Below are positions 51,893 through 62,037 of a DNA stretch of 64,000 nucleotides, piece after piece. The DNA is taken from NCBI RefSeq assembly GCF_003967515.1, contig NZ_BIFQ01000002.1, positions 2,294,001 through 2,358,000 on the forward strand, given 5' to 3'. The notes under the pieces are model-generated. The model had not been told where the DNA came from. It saw only the letters and a program-made list of their open reading frames with translations, and ran no database searches. Numbering within the stretch: the stretch's first letter is position 1; each line of letters starts with the position of its first letter. Source of the stretch: Dictyobacter aurantiacus. GTDB taxonomy: Bacteria; Chloroflexota; Ktedonobacteria; Ktedonobacterales; Ktedonobacteraceae. The translations under genes were made by a program, and so were the position numbers.

Positions 51893-53269
51893 TTAACAAT
51901 CCTCTCTAGCCACGCGGCGGCGCTGTGCTTTACTTTCTTCAATCGTCTTGCGCACCAGGATTTCAAATAAGACCGCTTGTTTTAGTTCCCGCTTGCGCAG
52001 GATGCGTCCCAGCCGCTGAATATATTCCCGTTTGCTAGAACTGCCGCCCAGGATGATCGCCACCTTGGCCTCAGGAACATCTATGCCCTCGTTCAGGACT
52101 TTGGCGGTGATCAACGCGCGATAGCGTCCTTCCTGGAACGATTCGAGAATATGTTTGCGCTCGGCGACGCCGGTCTCATGGGTAATGGCTGGGATCAAAT
52201 ATTGGCGCGACAGCTGATAGGCCAGCGCATTCGATTCGGTGAAGATCAAGATACGTTCATGGGAGTATTCGCGCAGCAGCTGTTCCAGCATGGCCAGTTT
52301 TTCCTGACACCCCTCGATGATCTCCCATAACCGCTGACGTGCCAGGAGAGCCTGGCGCGCCTCCACATCAACGTTTGACAGGCGGAAAAGTTCATGCAGC
52401 CAGTTAGGACCATGGCTGCCGCGCAGGCGATGCTCTCGAATGTAGGAGATATACAGCTTGTAGGTGGCATCGTATTCCGCCCGTTCCTCTGGCGTGAGAT
52501 CGACGCGAATGCGTTGTGTCCGATAATCGGCTAACTGTTTGCCCAGCAGCGCCTCGATGCGTTTCGTATACACGATCGGCCCCAGCAGATCATCCAGTCG
52601 CCAGCGTTCTCCTGTCTGTTCCGCTTCATCTGGATAGGTTGCTGTCAGGCCCAGGCGATAGGGCGCGGGACTCATCAGTGCTGCCTCTCCCCACGTTCTG
52701 GCCGGCAGGTGGTGGACCTCATCACAGATCAGCAGGCGAAACTCATTGCCATGTTCGGCCATCAGATCGCCCGCCGAATGGTAGGTTGTGACCGTGATTG
52801 GCAACACCTTCTTCTCCGCGTGATAATAGACCCCGATCTCGGTCTGAAACGTATTGCTCAGTACCACATACCATTGATACAGCAGACTGACGGTAGACAC
52901 CAGGATGACGGTGGAAGCATTGGCCTTATGCATGGCATGCAGGGCGATAAACGTTTTGCCCGCCCCCGTTGGGATCACCACGCTTCCACGCTTTTCTGCC
53001 GCCACCCAGGCATGTAGAGCCTCCAGCTGGTAATCATGTGGCTCACGGGGATCATGCAGAGAAAGCTTCAGACGCTGCCAGCGAGCTACCTGGTTACGAA
53101 TTTTGTTTTCCTGTAGCCATGTGGGCAGTTCCACGTAATGATATGCCTCACAACGCCAGCGATTATGTATGAAGCGAAAAGGGGGCGGGGGCTCAAACGT
53201 CTCCGGAACGCCCTGCAGCACCAGTGTGCCTCCCTGGAAGAAGAGCGATGCTTTCATGTTCAATACCAT
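51893..53269 (-). CDS. XPB-like superfamily 2 DNA helicase
   Basis: A 458-aa SF2 helicase of the XPB type. Walker A IPTGAGKTF at 99-107, DEVH box at 183-186, motif III LTATYP, motif V AKVLNEGIDVP and motif VI YIQRLGRILRK are visible. The N-terminal ~75 residues contain the XPB-type damage-recognition region. In archaea XPB unwinds DNA around damage with Bax1. The start may be ATG 53257 (MKASLFF); neither ATG has a strong ribosome site. The bax1 stump follows directly, so the natural partner gene has been interrupted. Confidence 0.87.
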   Translation of the reverse strand: MVLNMKASLFFQGGTLVLQGVPETFEPPPPFRFIHNRWRCEAYHYVELPTWLQENKIRNQVARWQRLKLSLHDPREPHDYQLEALHAWVAAEKRGSVVIPTGAGKTFIALHAMHKANASTVILVSTVSLLYQWYVVLSNTFQTEIGVYYHAEKKVLPITVTTYHSAGDLMAEHGNEFRLLICDEVHHLPARTWGEAALMSPAPYRLGLTATYPDEAEQTGERWRLDDLLGPIVYTKRIEALLGKQLADYRTQRIRVDLTPEERAEYDATYKLYISYIREHRLRGSHGPNWLHELFRLSNVDVEARQALLARQRLWEIIEGCQEKLAMLEQLLREYSHERILIFTESNALAYQLSRQYLIPAITHETGVAERKHILESFQEGRYRALITAKVLNEGIDVPEAKVAIILGGSSSKREYIQRLGRILRKRELKQAVLFEILVRKTIEESKAQRRRVAREDC

Positions 53270-53593
53270 AGCAGAGCAGCTTGCAAATGTCCATAGAGAA
53301 TATCACTGCATCTGTGTGAATGATGAGAAATAGCGCGGATATAATATCTTGCTACAACTCCTGAAGGAGAACGCAAAATAGCGTTTGCTAATCGTTTCAT
53401 TTCAATGAAATACATTAATTTTATTATCTCTTAACACTCAGATAGCTTTTTTTTTATAAAAGTATGTTACACTTGATGGGTCAGCTACAATGGAATATTG
53501 CTCTTTGAGCTTAATGTAGCATAATCGGCCTTGAAATCTATCTCTTTCTATGAATGACTGTTGTTAATGTACCCTAGTTAAAGGAGTTTCGTC
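53270..53593. other. AT-rich upstream region
   Basis: 324 bp between divergent xpb and the secreted phosphatase-fold gene. AT-rich; probably carries both promoters, but no clear -35/-10 pair was assigned. Confidence 0.35.
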
Positions 53594-55729
53594 TTGAAAA
53601 GATCATGGGGAGTTCTTTTCCCTGGCGTTCTGCTCACGGCGTTGCTGTTGACACTCTTTATTGGGCGTGGTGATTTTGCCAGTGCCGCCTCTGATAAAGG
53701 TTCTGACAACACATCGTGTCAGCTTAATTCGCCGACCAAAGCAGTGAAGCACGTCATTAATATTCAATTTGACAATGTGCATTTTACGCGTGACAATCCC
53801 AATGTTCCTTCTGACCTGGAGCAGATGCCCAATCTGTTGAACTTTATTAAAAACAATGGCACGATGCTCTCGAACTATCACACACCATTGATCGCTCACA
53901 CCGCGGACGATATTTTGACCAGCCTGACAGGCCTGTATGGTGAACATCATGGTGTCTCGGTTGCCAACAGCTATCGCTACTTTAATCCTGATGGCAGCAC
54001 GAGCTCAACGCCGTCGTTTACGTACTGGACCGCTCCTATATCGACGGCGCCCAATGCGCCCTACAATATGATCTCTGCCCCCAATACCAATACACCGGCC
54101 CCGTGGGTCTCTTACACACGCGCGGGTTGTAATTTTGGCGCTGTTTCGACCGCCAACATGGTATTGGAGAACATCGGCACGGATATCCCGACCGTCTTTG
54201 GGGCCAACTCACCCGAGGCTGCCGAGGTCAAAGCGAATAGTGCTCAGGCCTATAGCGACTTTGTTGGTATTGGCATCCACTGCGCCAAGGATGATGCTCT
54301 CTGCGCAAGCGCTAACAACGGCCGGCCTGATGTACTGCCCGATGAGCCCGGTGGCTACACTGGCTACCAGGCCCTGTTCGGTCATAAATATGTCGCGCCA
54401 CAGATCAATCCATCGGGTCCATTACTGGATCTCAATGGCCAGGTCATTCAGGATAGCAAGCAGCATATCGGTTTTCCCGGTTTTGATGGCATGAGCGCCG
54501 CTGTATCGCTTTCGTATGTGGCCGCGATGCAGGAGCATAATGTACCAGTTACTTATGCCTACATCTCGGATGCGCATGATCCTCATGGCAACGATCCACA
54601 CAACGGCGCGTATGGCCCTGGTGAAGCAGGTTATGTCAAAACTCTGAAGTCATATGACGATGCCTTTGGCAAGTTTTTCGCGCGCCTGCAAAAAGATGGC
54701 ATCAATGCCAGCAATACAATCTTCAGCTTTAGCTCAGACGAGAACGACCACTTCGCCGGTGGTCAGCCCAGCCCGGCCAACTGTGATGGCGTGACTATTC
54801 CCTGTACCTATCAGCAGGTAGGTGAGGTCAACGGCAACCTGACTGGCTTGCTGGCGACACAGAAGAATATTACTACACCATTCACCGTACATGCCGACTC
54901 GGCTCCCACCATCTACATCAATGGTAATCCCAGCCGTCAGGATCCGACGACCCGTACCTTTGCTCGTGCGCTGGGAGACCTGACCGCTACCAATCCGTAC
55001 ACCGGGAAGGATGAGAAGATCACCAACTACCTGGCTGACCCGGTTGAGATGAACTTCCTGCACATGGTGACCGCTGATCCAGCCAGAACGCCGACGCTGA
55101 CCATGTTCGCCAAACCTGACTACTTCTTATACGCTGGTGCGCCTAACTGTAATCAACCCTGCATCCAGGTTCAGTCAGGCTATGCCTGGAACCATGGTGA
55201 TCTCGCGCCTGACATCAATACCACCTGGCTGGGCCTGGTTGGGCCCGGTGTACGTCACCTGGGGGTTGATCATAGCATCTGGGCCGACCAGACGGATCTG
55301 CGTCCGACCATGATGTCGCTGCTGGGTCTGAAAGATGACTATACCTCCGATGGCCGGGCGATGTTTGAAGTGTTCACCGAAAACGCTCTGCCCAAACAGG
55401 TACGCAGCAATAAGGACTTCTACATCTCTCTTGGTCAACTCTACAAACAGATTAACGCTCCTGTTGGCGCGTTGGGCTTGCAGACCGCGGCCATCTCTAC
55501 TCAGGCTCTGGAAAGCGACTCTGCCAATGACCAGACCTACAACGATCTGGAAAACGGCTTGATCTCGCTGACCACTCTGCGCAACGCTCTGGCGCAGCAG
55601 ATCCAGACTACGCTGAATAACGCGACCTTTGATAGCAATACGTCTGTCCATGCTAACGCTAAAGATCAGCAGCAGAATCCGTTCCAGCAGGCACAGAATC
55701 TCTTCAAGAAGGCTCAGCAACTGCGCTAG
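53594..55729 (+). CDS. Secreted alkaline-phosphatase-superfamily (phosphoesterase/sulfatase-like) protein
   Basis: 711 aa. The signal peptide (residues 1 to about 31, cleavage near ASA-AS) is followed by a phosphatase/sulfatase-fold domain: an N-terminal metal/nucleophile region (NYHTPLIAHTADDILTSLTG), then AYISDAHDPHGND, SSDENDHFAGG and a C-terminal WNHGDLAPD metal segment. It acts outside the cell, probably on a phosphate or sulfate ester. The tail (650-711) is Gln/Asn-rich. The start is TTG with AAGGAG upstream. Substrate is unknown. Confidence 0.75.
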   Translation: MKRSWGVLFPGVLLTALLLTLFIGRGDFASAASDKGSDNTSCQLNSPTKAVKHVINIQFDNVHFTRDNPNVPSDLEQMPNLLNFIKNNGTMLSNYHTPLIAHTADDILTSLTGLYGEHHGVSVANSYRYFNPDGSTSSTPSFTYWTAPISTAPNAPYNMISAPNTNTPAPWVSYTRAGCNFGAVSTANMVLENIGTDIPTVFGANSPEAAEVKANSAQAYSDFVGIGIHCAKDDALCASANNGRPDVLPDEPGGYTGYQALFGHKYVAPQINPSGPLLDLNGQVIQDSKQHIGFPGFDGMSAAVSLSYVAAMQEHNVPVTYAYISDAHDPHGNDPHNGAYGPGEAGYVKTLKSYDDAFGKFFARLQKDGINASNTIFSFSSDENDHFAGGQPSPANCDGVTIPCTYQQVGEVNGNLTGLLATQKNITTPFTVHADSAPTIYINGNPSRQDPTTRTFARALGDLTATNPYTGKDEKITNYLADPVEMNFLHMVTADPARTPTLTMFAKPDYFLYAGAPNCNQPCIQVQSGYAWNHGDLAPDINTTWLGLVGPGVRHLGVDHSIWADQTDLRPTMMSLLGLKDDYTSDGRAMFEVFTENALPKQVRSNKDFYISLGQLYKQINAPVGALGLQTAAISTQALESDSANDQTYNDLENGLISLTTLRNALAQQIQTTLNNATFDSNTSVHANAKDQQQNPFQQAQNLFKKAQQLR

Positions 55730-55779
55730 TCGCTGTCTTCTAGCGTGAAGCTCAAACACATTTATAGCTGATAGCAGAC

Positions 55780-55825
55780 GCAGGATGCCTGCCATAGTCA
55801 AGGGGGATTATGGCAGGCATCCTGC
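55780..55825. terminator. Strong bidirectional terminator
   Basis: Seventeen-base perfect arms (55780-55796 and 55809-55825) around a 12-nt loop, followed by ATTTTCTATTTTG. It separates the converging secreted phosphatase gene and the WYL regulator. Confidence 0.8.
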
Positions 55826-55875
55826 ATTTTCTATTTTGTTGTATCAGGAGCAGTGAAACTGGCCAGGTATAAATT

Positions 55876-56931
55876 TCAGGTATCATCATAGCTATCCAAC
55901 ATCTGTTGCAGTTCTGCGCGCAGTCGGGAGCGCCACTCTTGAGGTGCAAGAAGCTCGGCACCCGGACCCAACCAGCGTACCAGCGAGAAGACGATATCAC
56001 TATCACACTCTCCCAGGGTCATCAAGACATGATCAGACTTTTCGTCGGGGGCAAATTCAGCGTGTGCGTAATACCAATCCTGTTGCAGTCGCCGAGCCTG
56101 TTCAGCCATCAGGCGAATGGTAACGGGCGTTGATCTTCTCCACTTTTCCATAGCTGGACCCAACCATTGGCGATTGAGCAGCGTACGTACATCAAAAGCG
56201 TCCATGTCGGTGGGAACAGGTATCAGCTTAAGCGCATGCAGCGCCTGTACTCGATCCACGCGCCACAGGCGTGGATCGGCCTGTGGATTATCAACTGGCT
56301 GGCCTACCAGGTACCAGTAATTGCGGTCCCAGAATAGACCAAGGGGGACGAGCTGGATCTCTGACTGTCGGTTTCGATAAGGAGAGAAGTAGTGGAGCTG
56401 CACCTGGCAACCATCCAGAATGGCTTGAAAGAAAATGCTCATTATCGCACTCTGCTGCGCCTCCTGCTGCCTCTGTTCTATCTCTGACGGAAGGTGAGCC
56501 GACTGCTGTTCGGGCTCAATATGAAAAATATCGTGCGGAAAGCGCTCAAACCCCAGTAACCGCTCCCCTTTCTCCAGCATGGCACGCAGCCTATCAGGCA
56601 GCGCCATCAGCAGTTTTTTTTCCGCCAGCAACATTTCCTGTGGAAAAACTGAGGTGCGCAGACTTTTCTGCAGCGTCAGGCAGACAAGCAGCGCGACCGC
56701 CTCCTCCTGGGTAAACATTAATGGGGGCAGGAAATAGCCCTCCAGGAGTCGGAAGCCGCCAGCACGTCCACGTTCAGCATACAGCGGCACACCCAGCGTG
56801 CTGAGCGTTTCCAGATCGCGATGAATGGTGCGCCGTGAAACGGAGAAGTGCCGGGCCAGGTCCGCCACTGTCACGCCTGCATTGCCGCGCAGGAAGAGCA
56901 GGATTCCCAGGATACGATCAAAGCGCTGCAT
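55876..56931 (-). CDS. WYL-domain helix-turn-helix regulator
   Basis: 351 aa. The N-terminal HTH (RDLETLSTLGVPLYAERGRAG) is of the DeoR/HTH_11 type, the middle WYL-type domain shows WDRNYWYLVGQP, and the C-terminal WCX-like part ends VRWLGPGAELLAPQEWRSRL. Such regulators bind small ligands or nucleic acids. It is divergent from an MFS transporter, which is a probable target. The ATG lacks a strong ribosome site. Confidence 0.88.
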   Translation of the reverse strand: MQRFDRILGILLFLRGNAGVTVADLARHFSVSRRTIHRDLETLSTLGVPLYAERGRAGGFRLLEGYFLPPLMFTQEEAVALLVCLTLQKSLRTSVFPQEMLLAEKKLLMALPDRLRAMLEKGERLLGFERFPHDIFHIEPEQQSAHLPSEIEQRQQEAQQSAIMSIFFQAILDGCQVQLHYFSPYRNRQSEIQLVPLGLFWDRNYWYLVGQPVDNPQADPRLWRVDRVQALHALKLIPVPTDMDAFDVRTLLNRQWLGPAMEKWRRSTPVTIRLMAEQARRLQQDWYYAHAEFAPDEKSDHVLMTLGECDSDIVFSLVRWLGPGAELLAPQEWRSRLRAELQQMLDSYDDT

Positions 56932-57129
56932 ATTTTTAGAATTTCCTGTATTGCTATCAGGTCAATCAACTGCGTTTTTCATGGCCAGACATTTTGCATC
57001 ATTCTATCATATCCAACAGGGCATAGAAGAGTGAAAAGAGCGTTAAATATGACAGTCTGCTGGCACATATTACCAGTTATCCTTCAAGGCAGAGAACACT
57101 GTTACACAGCTGCGAAGGATGCTATAACT

Positions 57130-58440
57130 ATGTCATTGAAGGATGTTCACTCGCTTTCGTCTGTTCCTCCTACGCCGAAGCGCCGCTGGTATTATCGCTG
57201 GGGAGAGTTGTGGGAAAACGGGGATTTTTTGAAGTTCTGGCTGGGTGAGAGCGTCTCACTGTTTGGCTCGCAGGTGACGCTGGTTGCCATTCCACTGGCC
57301 GCGATTCTGGTTCTGCAGGTGACGCCGCAGCAGCTGGGATTGCTGCGTACATTTGAGTGGCTGCCATATATACCGCTACCTCTGCTCCTGGGTGTGTGGG
57401 TTGATCGGCGCCGAAGACGACCACTGATGATTGTAGCCAATCTGCTCCGGACCTGCCTGATTGCTCTGGTCCCGTTGCTGGCAGCGCTGCACCTGTTGCA
57501 AATCACTTTGTTGTATGCCATCGTCTTTAGTGTTGGTACCTGCACTGTCTTATTTGACCTCTGCTGGCAATCATACGTCCCGTTGCTGGTGCGCAAGAAA
57601 TACCTGGTGGAGGCTAACAGTAAGATTGCTGCCAGCATGGCTGCGGCCGAAGTTGGTGGACCGGGCCTCGCAGGTGTTCTGATCCAGATTTTATCGGCTC
57701 CTGCCGCTTTGTTGGTTGATAGCTTATCGTATCTGGTTTCGATCTTATCGTTGTGCCTGATCAAGCAGCGAGAGACGCGGCCAGAGAGAGAGCTGCAATT
57801 GTCATGGTATCGAGAGGTCGTAGAGGGCGTGCGTTTCGCCGTCCACAACCCCTATATCCGTACATTAGCCTTTCAAGCGGCGGCGTGGAACTTTTGCTTC
57901 GCCATTCTGGATACGATCTTTCTGCTTTACGCGATTCGTGAACTGGCATTCAGCCCAGGCCTGCTGGGACTGATCTATGCAATTGGATCGGTTGGTGGTT
58001 TGCTTGGACCTGTCCTGGCAACGACGTTGATGAAGCGCTTCCACCTGGGTTGGTTTATCAGCGGCACATTTACGCTTGGTAGCACACCGTTCATCTTTCT
58101 ATCGCTCTTTATCGCGCCGCACCTGCTGGTGGTAGCTGTCTGTCTGGCAGTCTTTTTCCTGGTGCATATCGCGCTTGGCATCTATACTGTCGTTAGTATC
58201 AGTCTGCGCCAGGCTGTAACGGCCCATAACATGATGGGTCGTGTCAGTGCCTCTCTGCGCGTAGTTACTTATGGCGCGACCTCCCTGGGAGCGTTGACCA
58301 GCGGATTTATCGGGGCTATGGTGGGCCTGCGCATGAGCATCTTTCTAGCTGGCTGCGGTTTCATCGTCGCGCTGCTACCCATCTTTTTCTCACCTGTTAT
58401 CCGCCTGCGCTCTATGCCTGATCCGAAGGCAACCATGTGA
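57130..58440 (+). CDS. MFS exporter
   Basis: A 436-aa, 12-helix major facilitator of the macrolide/enterobactin export-like group. LKFWLGESVSLFGSQVTLVAIPLA opens helix 1 and GVWVDRRRRRPLMI is motif A. Two longer frames upstream (56848 and about 57049) overlap the divergent WYL gene; ATG 57130, with AAGGA upstream, gives a normal length. An SDR gene follows about 130 bp downstream. Confidence 0.85.
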   Translation: MSLKDVHSLSSVPPTPKRRWYYRWGELWENGDFLKFWLGESVSLFGSQVTLVAIPLAAILVLQVTPQQLGLLRTFEWLPYIPLPLLLGVWVDRRRRRPLMIVANLLRTCLIALVPLLAALHLLQITLLYAIVFSVGTCTVLFDLCWQSYVPLLVRKKYLVEANSKIAASMAAAEVGGPGLAGVLIQILSAPAALLVDSLSYLVSILSLCLIKQRETRPERELQLSWYREVVEGVRFAVHNPYIRTLAFQAAAWNFCFAILDTIFLLYAIRELAFSPGLLGLIYAIGSVGGLLGPVLATTLMKRFHLGWFISGTFTLGSTPFIFLSLFIAPHLLVVAVCLAVFFLVHIALGIYTVVSISLRQAVTAHNMMGRVSASLRVVTYGATSLGALTSGFIGAMVGLRMSIFLAGCGFIVALLPIFFSPVIRLRSMPDPKATM

Positions 58441-58572
58441 GAGCGGTGGTGATTCCTCGTGGGTGTCGGGCTGGTCCCGACCTGGCTGATGCCGGATTCT
58501 CCTCAGCAATGTTGTATCCTGATAGAGATTGAGAATGAAGCAACAACTAATGAATTTATGAAGGAGTTGGAG

Positions 58573-59304
58573 ATGGATTTACATGGGAAGGTTGCGCTGG
58601 TGACCGGGGCCAGCAGTGGCATCGGGTATGAGACGGCGCGCAGGCTGGCCGAACAGGGGGCCGACGTGGTGATCGGTTATGGAAGGCAGGCAAAGCCAGC
58701 GCAGGAACTGGCTGACGGGATCAAACAGATGGGACGGCGCGCACTGGCGGTCCAGGCTGATCTGGGTGATGCAGATCAGGTGACGCAGCTGGCAGATACC
58801 GCCCTGACAGAAATGGGACAGGTAGATATCTTGATTAGCAACGCAGGTCGGGGCCAGCAGATGAAATTGCAGCGACTGACGCAAGAGGAATGGGATACCA
58901 CGATGAATATCAATGTACGCTCCGCCTTCTTGCTCTCACAGCGTCTTGTACCGGGTATGCGCGATCGGGGCTGGGGCCGCATCGTTTTTGTCTCTTCGGT
59001 CGCGGCCTTTACCGGAGGTATTGTTGGACCGCACTATGCAACCTCCAAGGCGGCCCTGCTGGGTTTGACACATTCCCTGGCCAGCACCCTGGCTCAGGAT
59101 GGGATTACCGTTAATGCTGTGGCCCCTGCCCTGATTGAGCAGACTGGAATGCTGCCCGGCGTGCCAGCCGAACTGATCCAACGCATCCCCGTTGGACGAC
59201 TGGGTACGCCCACAGATGTGGCCGAGGTTATTCTATCCCTGGTGGACAATAGCTACATAACGAATCAGACCTTGTTGATTGATGGTGGCATGTATCCACA
59301 TTAG
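58573..59304 (+). CDS. Short-chain dehydrogenase/reductase
   Basis: A 243-aa classical SDR. NAD(P) motif VTGASSGIGY (TGxxxGIG), NAG near residue 90 (ISNAGRG), catalytic Ser in VFVSSVAAF and YATSK with the catalytic Tyr and Lys. AAGGAG lies just before ATG 58573. It resembles 3-oxoacyl-ACP reductase-like enzymes, but the substrate is open. Converges on the amine oxidase gene. Confidence 0.9.
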   Translation: MDLHGKVALVTGASSGIGYETARRLAEQGADVVIGYGRQAKPAQELADGIKQMGRRALAVQADLGDADQVTQLADTALTEMGQVDILISNAGRGQQMKLQRLTQEEWDTTMNINVRSAFLLSQRLVPGMRDRGWGRIVFVSSVAAFTGGIVGPHYATSKAALLGLTHSLASTLAQDGITVNAVAPALIEQTGMLPGVPAELIQRIPVGRLGTPTDVAEVILSLVDNSYITNQTLLIDGGMYPH

Positions 59305-59407
59305 TAACGGTCACAGATGGATTTACAAAATACAATCTCATGCATACCAGGATGAATCAGCTGGTAGGTTAATTACACGTTGGGGCGGTTTCCCTGATCT
59401 TATAGGT

Positions 59408-60835
59408 TTATTTCGGTTGATTGAAATCATCTATAATTTCATGCGCTGCGCGTTCCCCTTCCCGGGCCCCACCTTCCATGTAGCCCTGAAAATCGACCGA
59501 GCAATGTTCGCCAGCGAAGTGGATGGATCCCTGACGTACGCCTTCATATCCAGCAAAACGCGTGTATTGTCCGATGCGCCAGCAGGAGTAACTGCCACGC
59601 AGATAGGGATCGCCGGTCGGATAGCTTAGAGCAGCCCGTTCGATATAGTGGGGAGTAATGCCGGGAAAGACCTTTTCCAACTGTTGCAGACAGTGTTGGG
59701 CATAGCCTTGGATAATAGTGGAATCCTGTGAGGTCGCATACGATGTCTCCGGCGCATAGGCAGCTCCTCTATGCCCGCTTGTATAGTTGACAAGTAAGCC
59801 GCTGGAACCCGGTTGACCAAGGGAGGTATCCCAGAATGTCTGAACGTCCAGGTCTGTGATGATAAAGCCTCTGTGCAACTGTGGCCAGGGACCATTGTCG
59901 AACCAGTAAGGCCGGTCAAACTGTAGGAAGAGCTTGGAGATGGTGCCATAGCCAATTTCTTCAATCGCGGTCTGCTTTAGAGGATCAAAGCCGGCGCGCT
60001 GGTAATCGATATGGCGTAGGGTGCTGAACGGCAATGTAAGGATGACGTGATCGCATTGGATCTGTTTTGAGCCATCGACGGTGGTGAAGATGAGGTTCAG
60101 CGTGCCATCTTCCATGCGCTCTATCGAAGTTAGTTGATGTTGTAGATGGATGCATTTGTCAGGCAGGCTGTGGGCGATCGCCTGCGGCAGCCGAGCATTC
60201 CCCCCCACAATCTTCGTGGTGTCTGGCACCGATGTGGGTGTGGCAGGTTCCTCCACCAGGTCGCGGGGACCAAACATGTAGACAAGGTTAAGCGAGCTTT
60301 GTACATTGCTATCCAGCCCGTAGAACCCTGTGCAGGCGCCATCTAACATGTGCCCTAGTGGAGTATTGTGTCCCCCCTCGATATATGTTTCGATCCACTC
60401 ATACACGCTCATCTGATCGAGCCTGGCACCAGTTTCAGTAAAGTGGTTGTACGTCGTTGGAAAATCCGCTTCCAGTACCTGTTGCTGTAGTAGTGGAGCC
60501 AGTGCCTGAAAATCCCTATCCATCTCCTCAGAGCTATAATAGCGATTAAAGAAGTACATCAAGTTTTGCGTGCGGTCCTGCCCGGCCTGCCACAGATCGA
60601 CCGTTTGAAGGTTGAAGCGCTTAATCAACCGGTGGATGGTCTCATGATCCCCATCGATGAACTCACCGCACAGTTCACTGACCATGCCATCGGCCCATGT
60701 AGTGGTATCGGAATGCATGCGACCACCCACATGGTCGGCGGCTTCATAGATATCGCATGCGAGGTTGGCATCCTGCAAGGTCAACGCGGCATTGAGGCCA
60801 GCGATTCCCGCTCCAACTATCGCGATTCGGGGCAT
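59408..60835 (-). CDS. Flavin-containing monoamine oxidase family protein
   Basis: 475 aa. The Rossmann FAD motif at the N-terminus is AIVGAGIAGLNAALTL; the C-terminal FAD segment near 440 reads IHFAGEHCSVDFQGYMEGG. Enzymes of this fold oxidise amines to imines, including polyamines, tyramine or amino acids. Alone on its strand, converging on the SDR. The substrate-binding domain is complete, with family-normal length. Confidence 0.9.
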   Translation of the reverse strand: MPRIAIVGAGIAGLNAALTLQDANLACDIYEAADHVGGRMHSDTTTWADGMVSELCGEFIDGDHETIHRLIKRFNLQTVDLWQAGQDRTQNLMYFFNRYYSSEEMDRDFQALAPLLQQQVLEADFPTTYNHFTETGARLDQMSVYEWIETYIEGGHNTPLGHMLDGACTGFYGLDSNVQSSLNLVYMFGPRDLVEEPATPTSVPDTTKIVGGNARLPQAIAHSLPDKCIHLQHQLTSIERMEDGTLNLIFTTVDGSKQIQCDHVILTLPFSTLRHIDYQRAGFDPLKQTAIEEIGYGTISKLFLQFDRPYWFDNGPWPQLHRGFIITDLDVQTFWDTSLGQPGSSGLLVNYTSGHRGAAYAPETSYATSQDSTIIQGYAQHCLQQLEKVFPGITPHYIERAALSYPTGDPYLRGSYSCWRIGQYTRFAGYEGVRQGSIHFAGEHCSVDFQGYMEGGAREGERAAHEIIDDFNQPK

Positions 60836-61098
60836 ATTTTTCTCCTGTTGAGAACATCAGAAATGTAGCAATATAAGATAGTTATAATCTATCACATAGC
60901 TAGCGTATAGGAGATCATAGAGCATTCTGGTGAACAGCCGTATGCACGCCTGCTTTGTATTCCAGGGAGCCAGATCTTTAGTACCAGCCAGTCGTGATTA
61001 TTAACGTAATACATGCCTGGTATCTGTAGGTTTTTTCTCTTCACTAGCAGCAAAGCGGCGCTTTCCTCAAAAAAATGATGCATTGGAGCACGAGAATG

Positions 61099-61650
61099 CT
61101 AATCCAGTGGTTGATCGCTATCCCCTGGATGGAGATCGAAGGCGTTATAGGTCAGGGCATCCCAGGCGTTGTGGATGCCGGTGAATAAGAGTAGAATCGT
61201 TACCGCTCCAATGCAAAATAGCGCCGGCACTGGATGGCTGGAGAGCAGGATCGCGGCTACGACAAGTGCGCTATAAGAGCTAAAAGGGATGATCATATGC
61301 CACAGCCAGTCCTCCAACACCATCGTATAGTCATCCTGGCGCAGAGCCCGGCGCAGGATGATTATAATATATGCGACCCCTCCTATACCACACAGGCCGA
61401 GTATCAGACCAGCGTTCCAGAGCGCATGCCAGGGAGCGTTGAGGGTGACCGCGATGAGGAGCGCGACGCAGAAATGCACCACGTTCGGCGTGCCGAAGGC
61501 ATTGATACCTCCACTGCTCCTGCGCCTGCGCAGCCCCGCGATCAAGGTAACGACCACAAACATCAATCCAGTTAATGCCGCCGCCGCGGACCCGATGATG
61601 ACATAAAAGTTTGCCCAGCCGGTCAGCGGTGATGCCACAGCCTCTTGCAT
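61099..61650 (-). CDS. Small integral membrane protein
   Basis: A 183-aa protein with five hydrophobic segments (FYVIIGSAAAALTGLMFVVV, FCVALLIAVTLN, AGLILGLCGIGGVAYIIIIL and two more). No family is recognised. ATG 61650 is chosen; a GTG 12 bp upstream is the alternative. AAAGG lies 11 nt before the ATG. Confidence 0.6.
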   Translation of the reverse strand: MQEAVASPLTGWANFYVIIGSAAAALTGLMFVVVTLIAGLRRRRSSGGINAFGTPNVVHFCVALLIAVTLNAPWHALWNAGLILGLCGIGGVAYIIIILRRALRQDDYTMVLEDWLWHMIIPFSSYSALVVAAILLSSHPVPALFCIGAVTILLLFTGIHNAWDALTYNAFDLHPGDSDQPLD

Positions 61651-62037
61651 GATGATACACACCTTTCAATGGATGAATGCAGACAAACAATGATGAGCCC
61701 GCCGTAGGCGGGCACCTATCAGGCAGTATAGCACAGATACTCTGATCTATGGCAGAGGTATTTTATATAGTTGAGTAGCCTAATATGGCTATGTTTAATT
61801 ACGCTTCAGCATATATCAATATTGTTCATGTTATCCTATAGTCATCAGCAAGTAAGCAGAGGTTCTTGCGATGCGGGCCAGGGAATAGGTATGCGTCTTT
61901 GAACTGGCTTATCTTCAATGCAAGGCTCCAACGCGTAGGCGCTTGCAAGCAGTTCCCGGTTCCTCATACTCATGCCCGGCGTAGGATTGCTGTCAGTTAT
62001 ATAGATGGGGATCAATTAATACGGACAAGGGGTTGTA
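61651..62037. other. Intergenic region with a GC-rich hairpin
   Basis: 387 bp. GCCCGCC and GGCGGGC pair around GTA at about 61698-61714. The rest is AT-rich and probably contains the promoter of the S53 peptidase, but no clear -35/-10 was assigned. Confidence 0.35.

Noticed and set aside
51563..51970. 135-codon plus-strand ORF over the island edge
   Set aside because: It is a mosaic of one frame of the decayed serine recombinase and antisense of the bax1 stump and xpb tail, not one gene.
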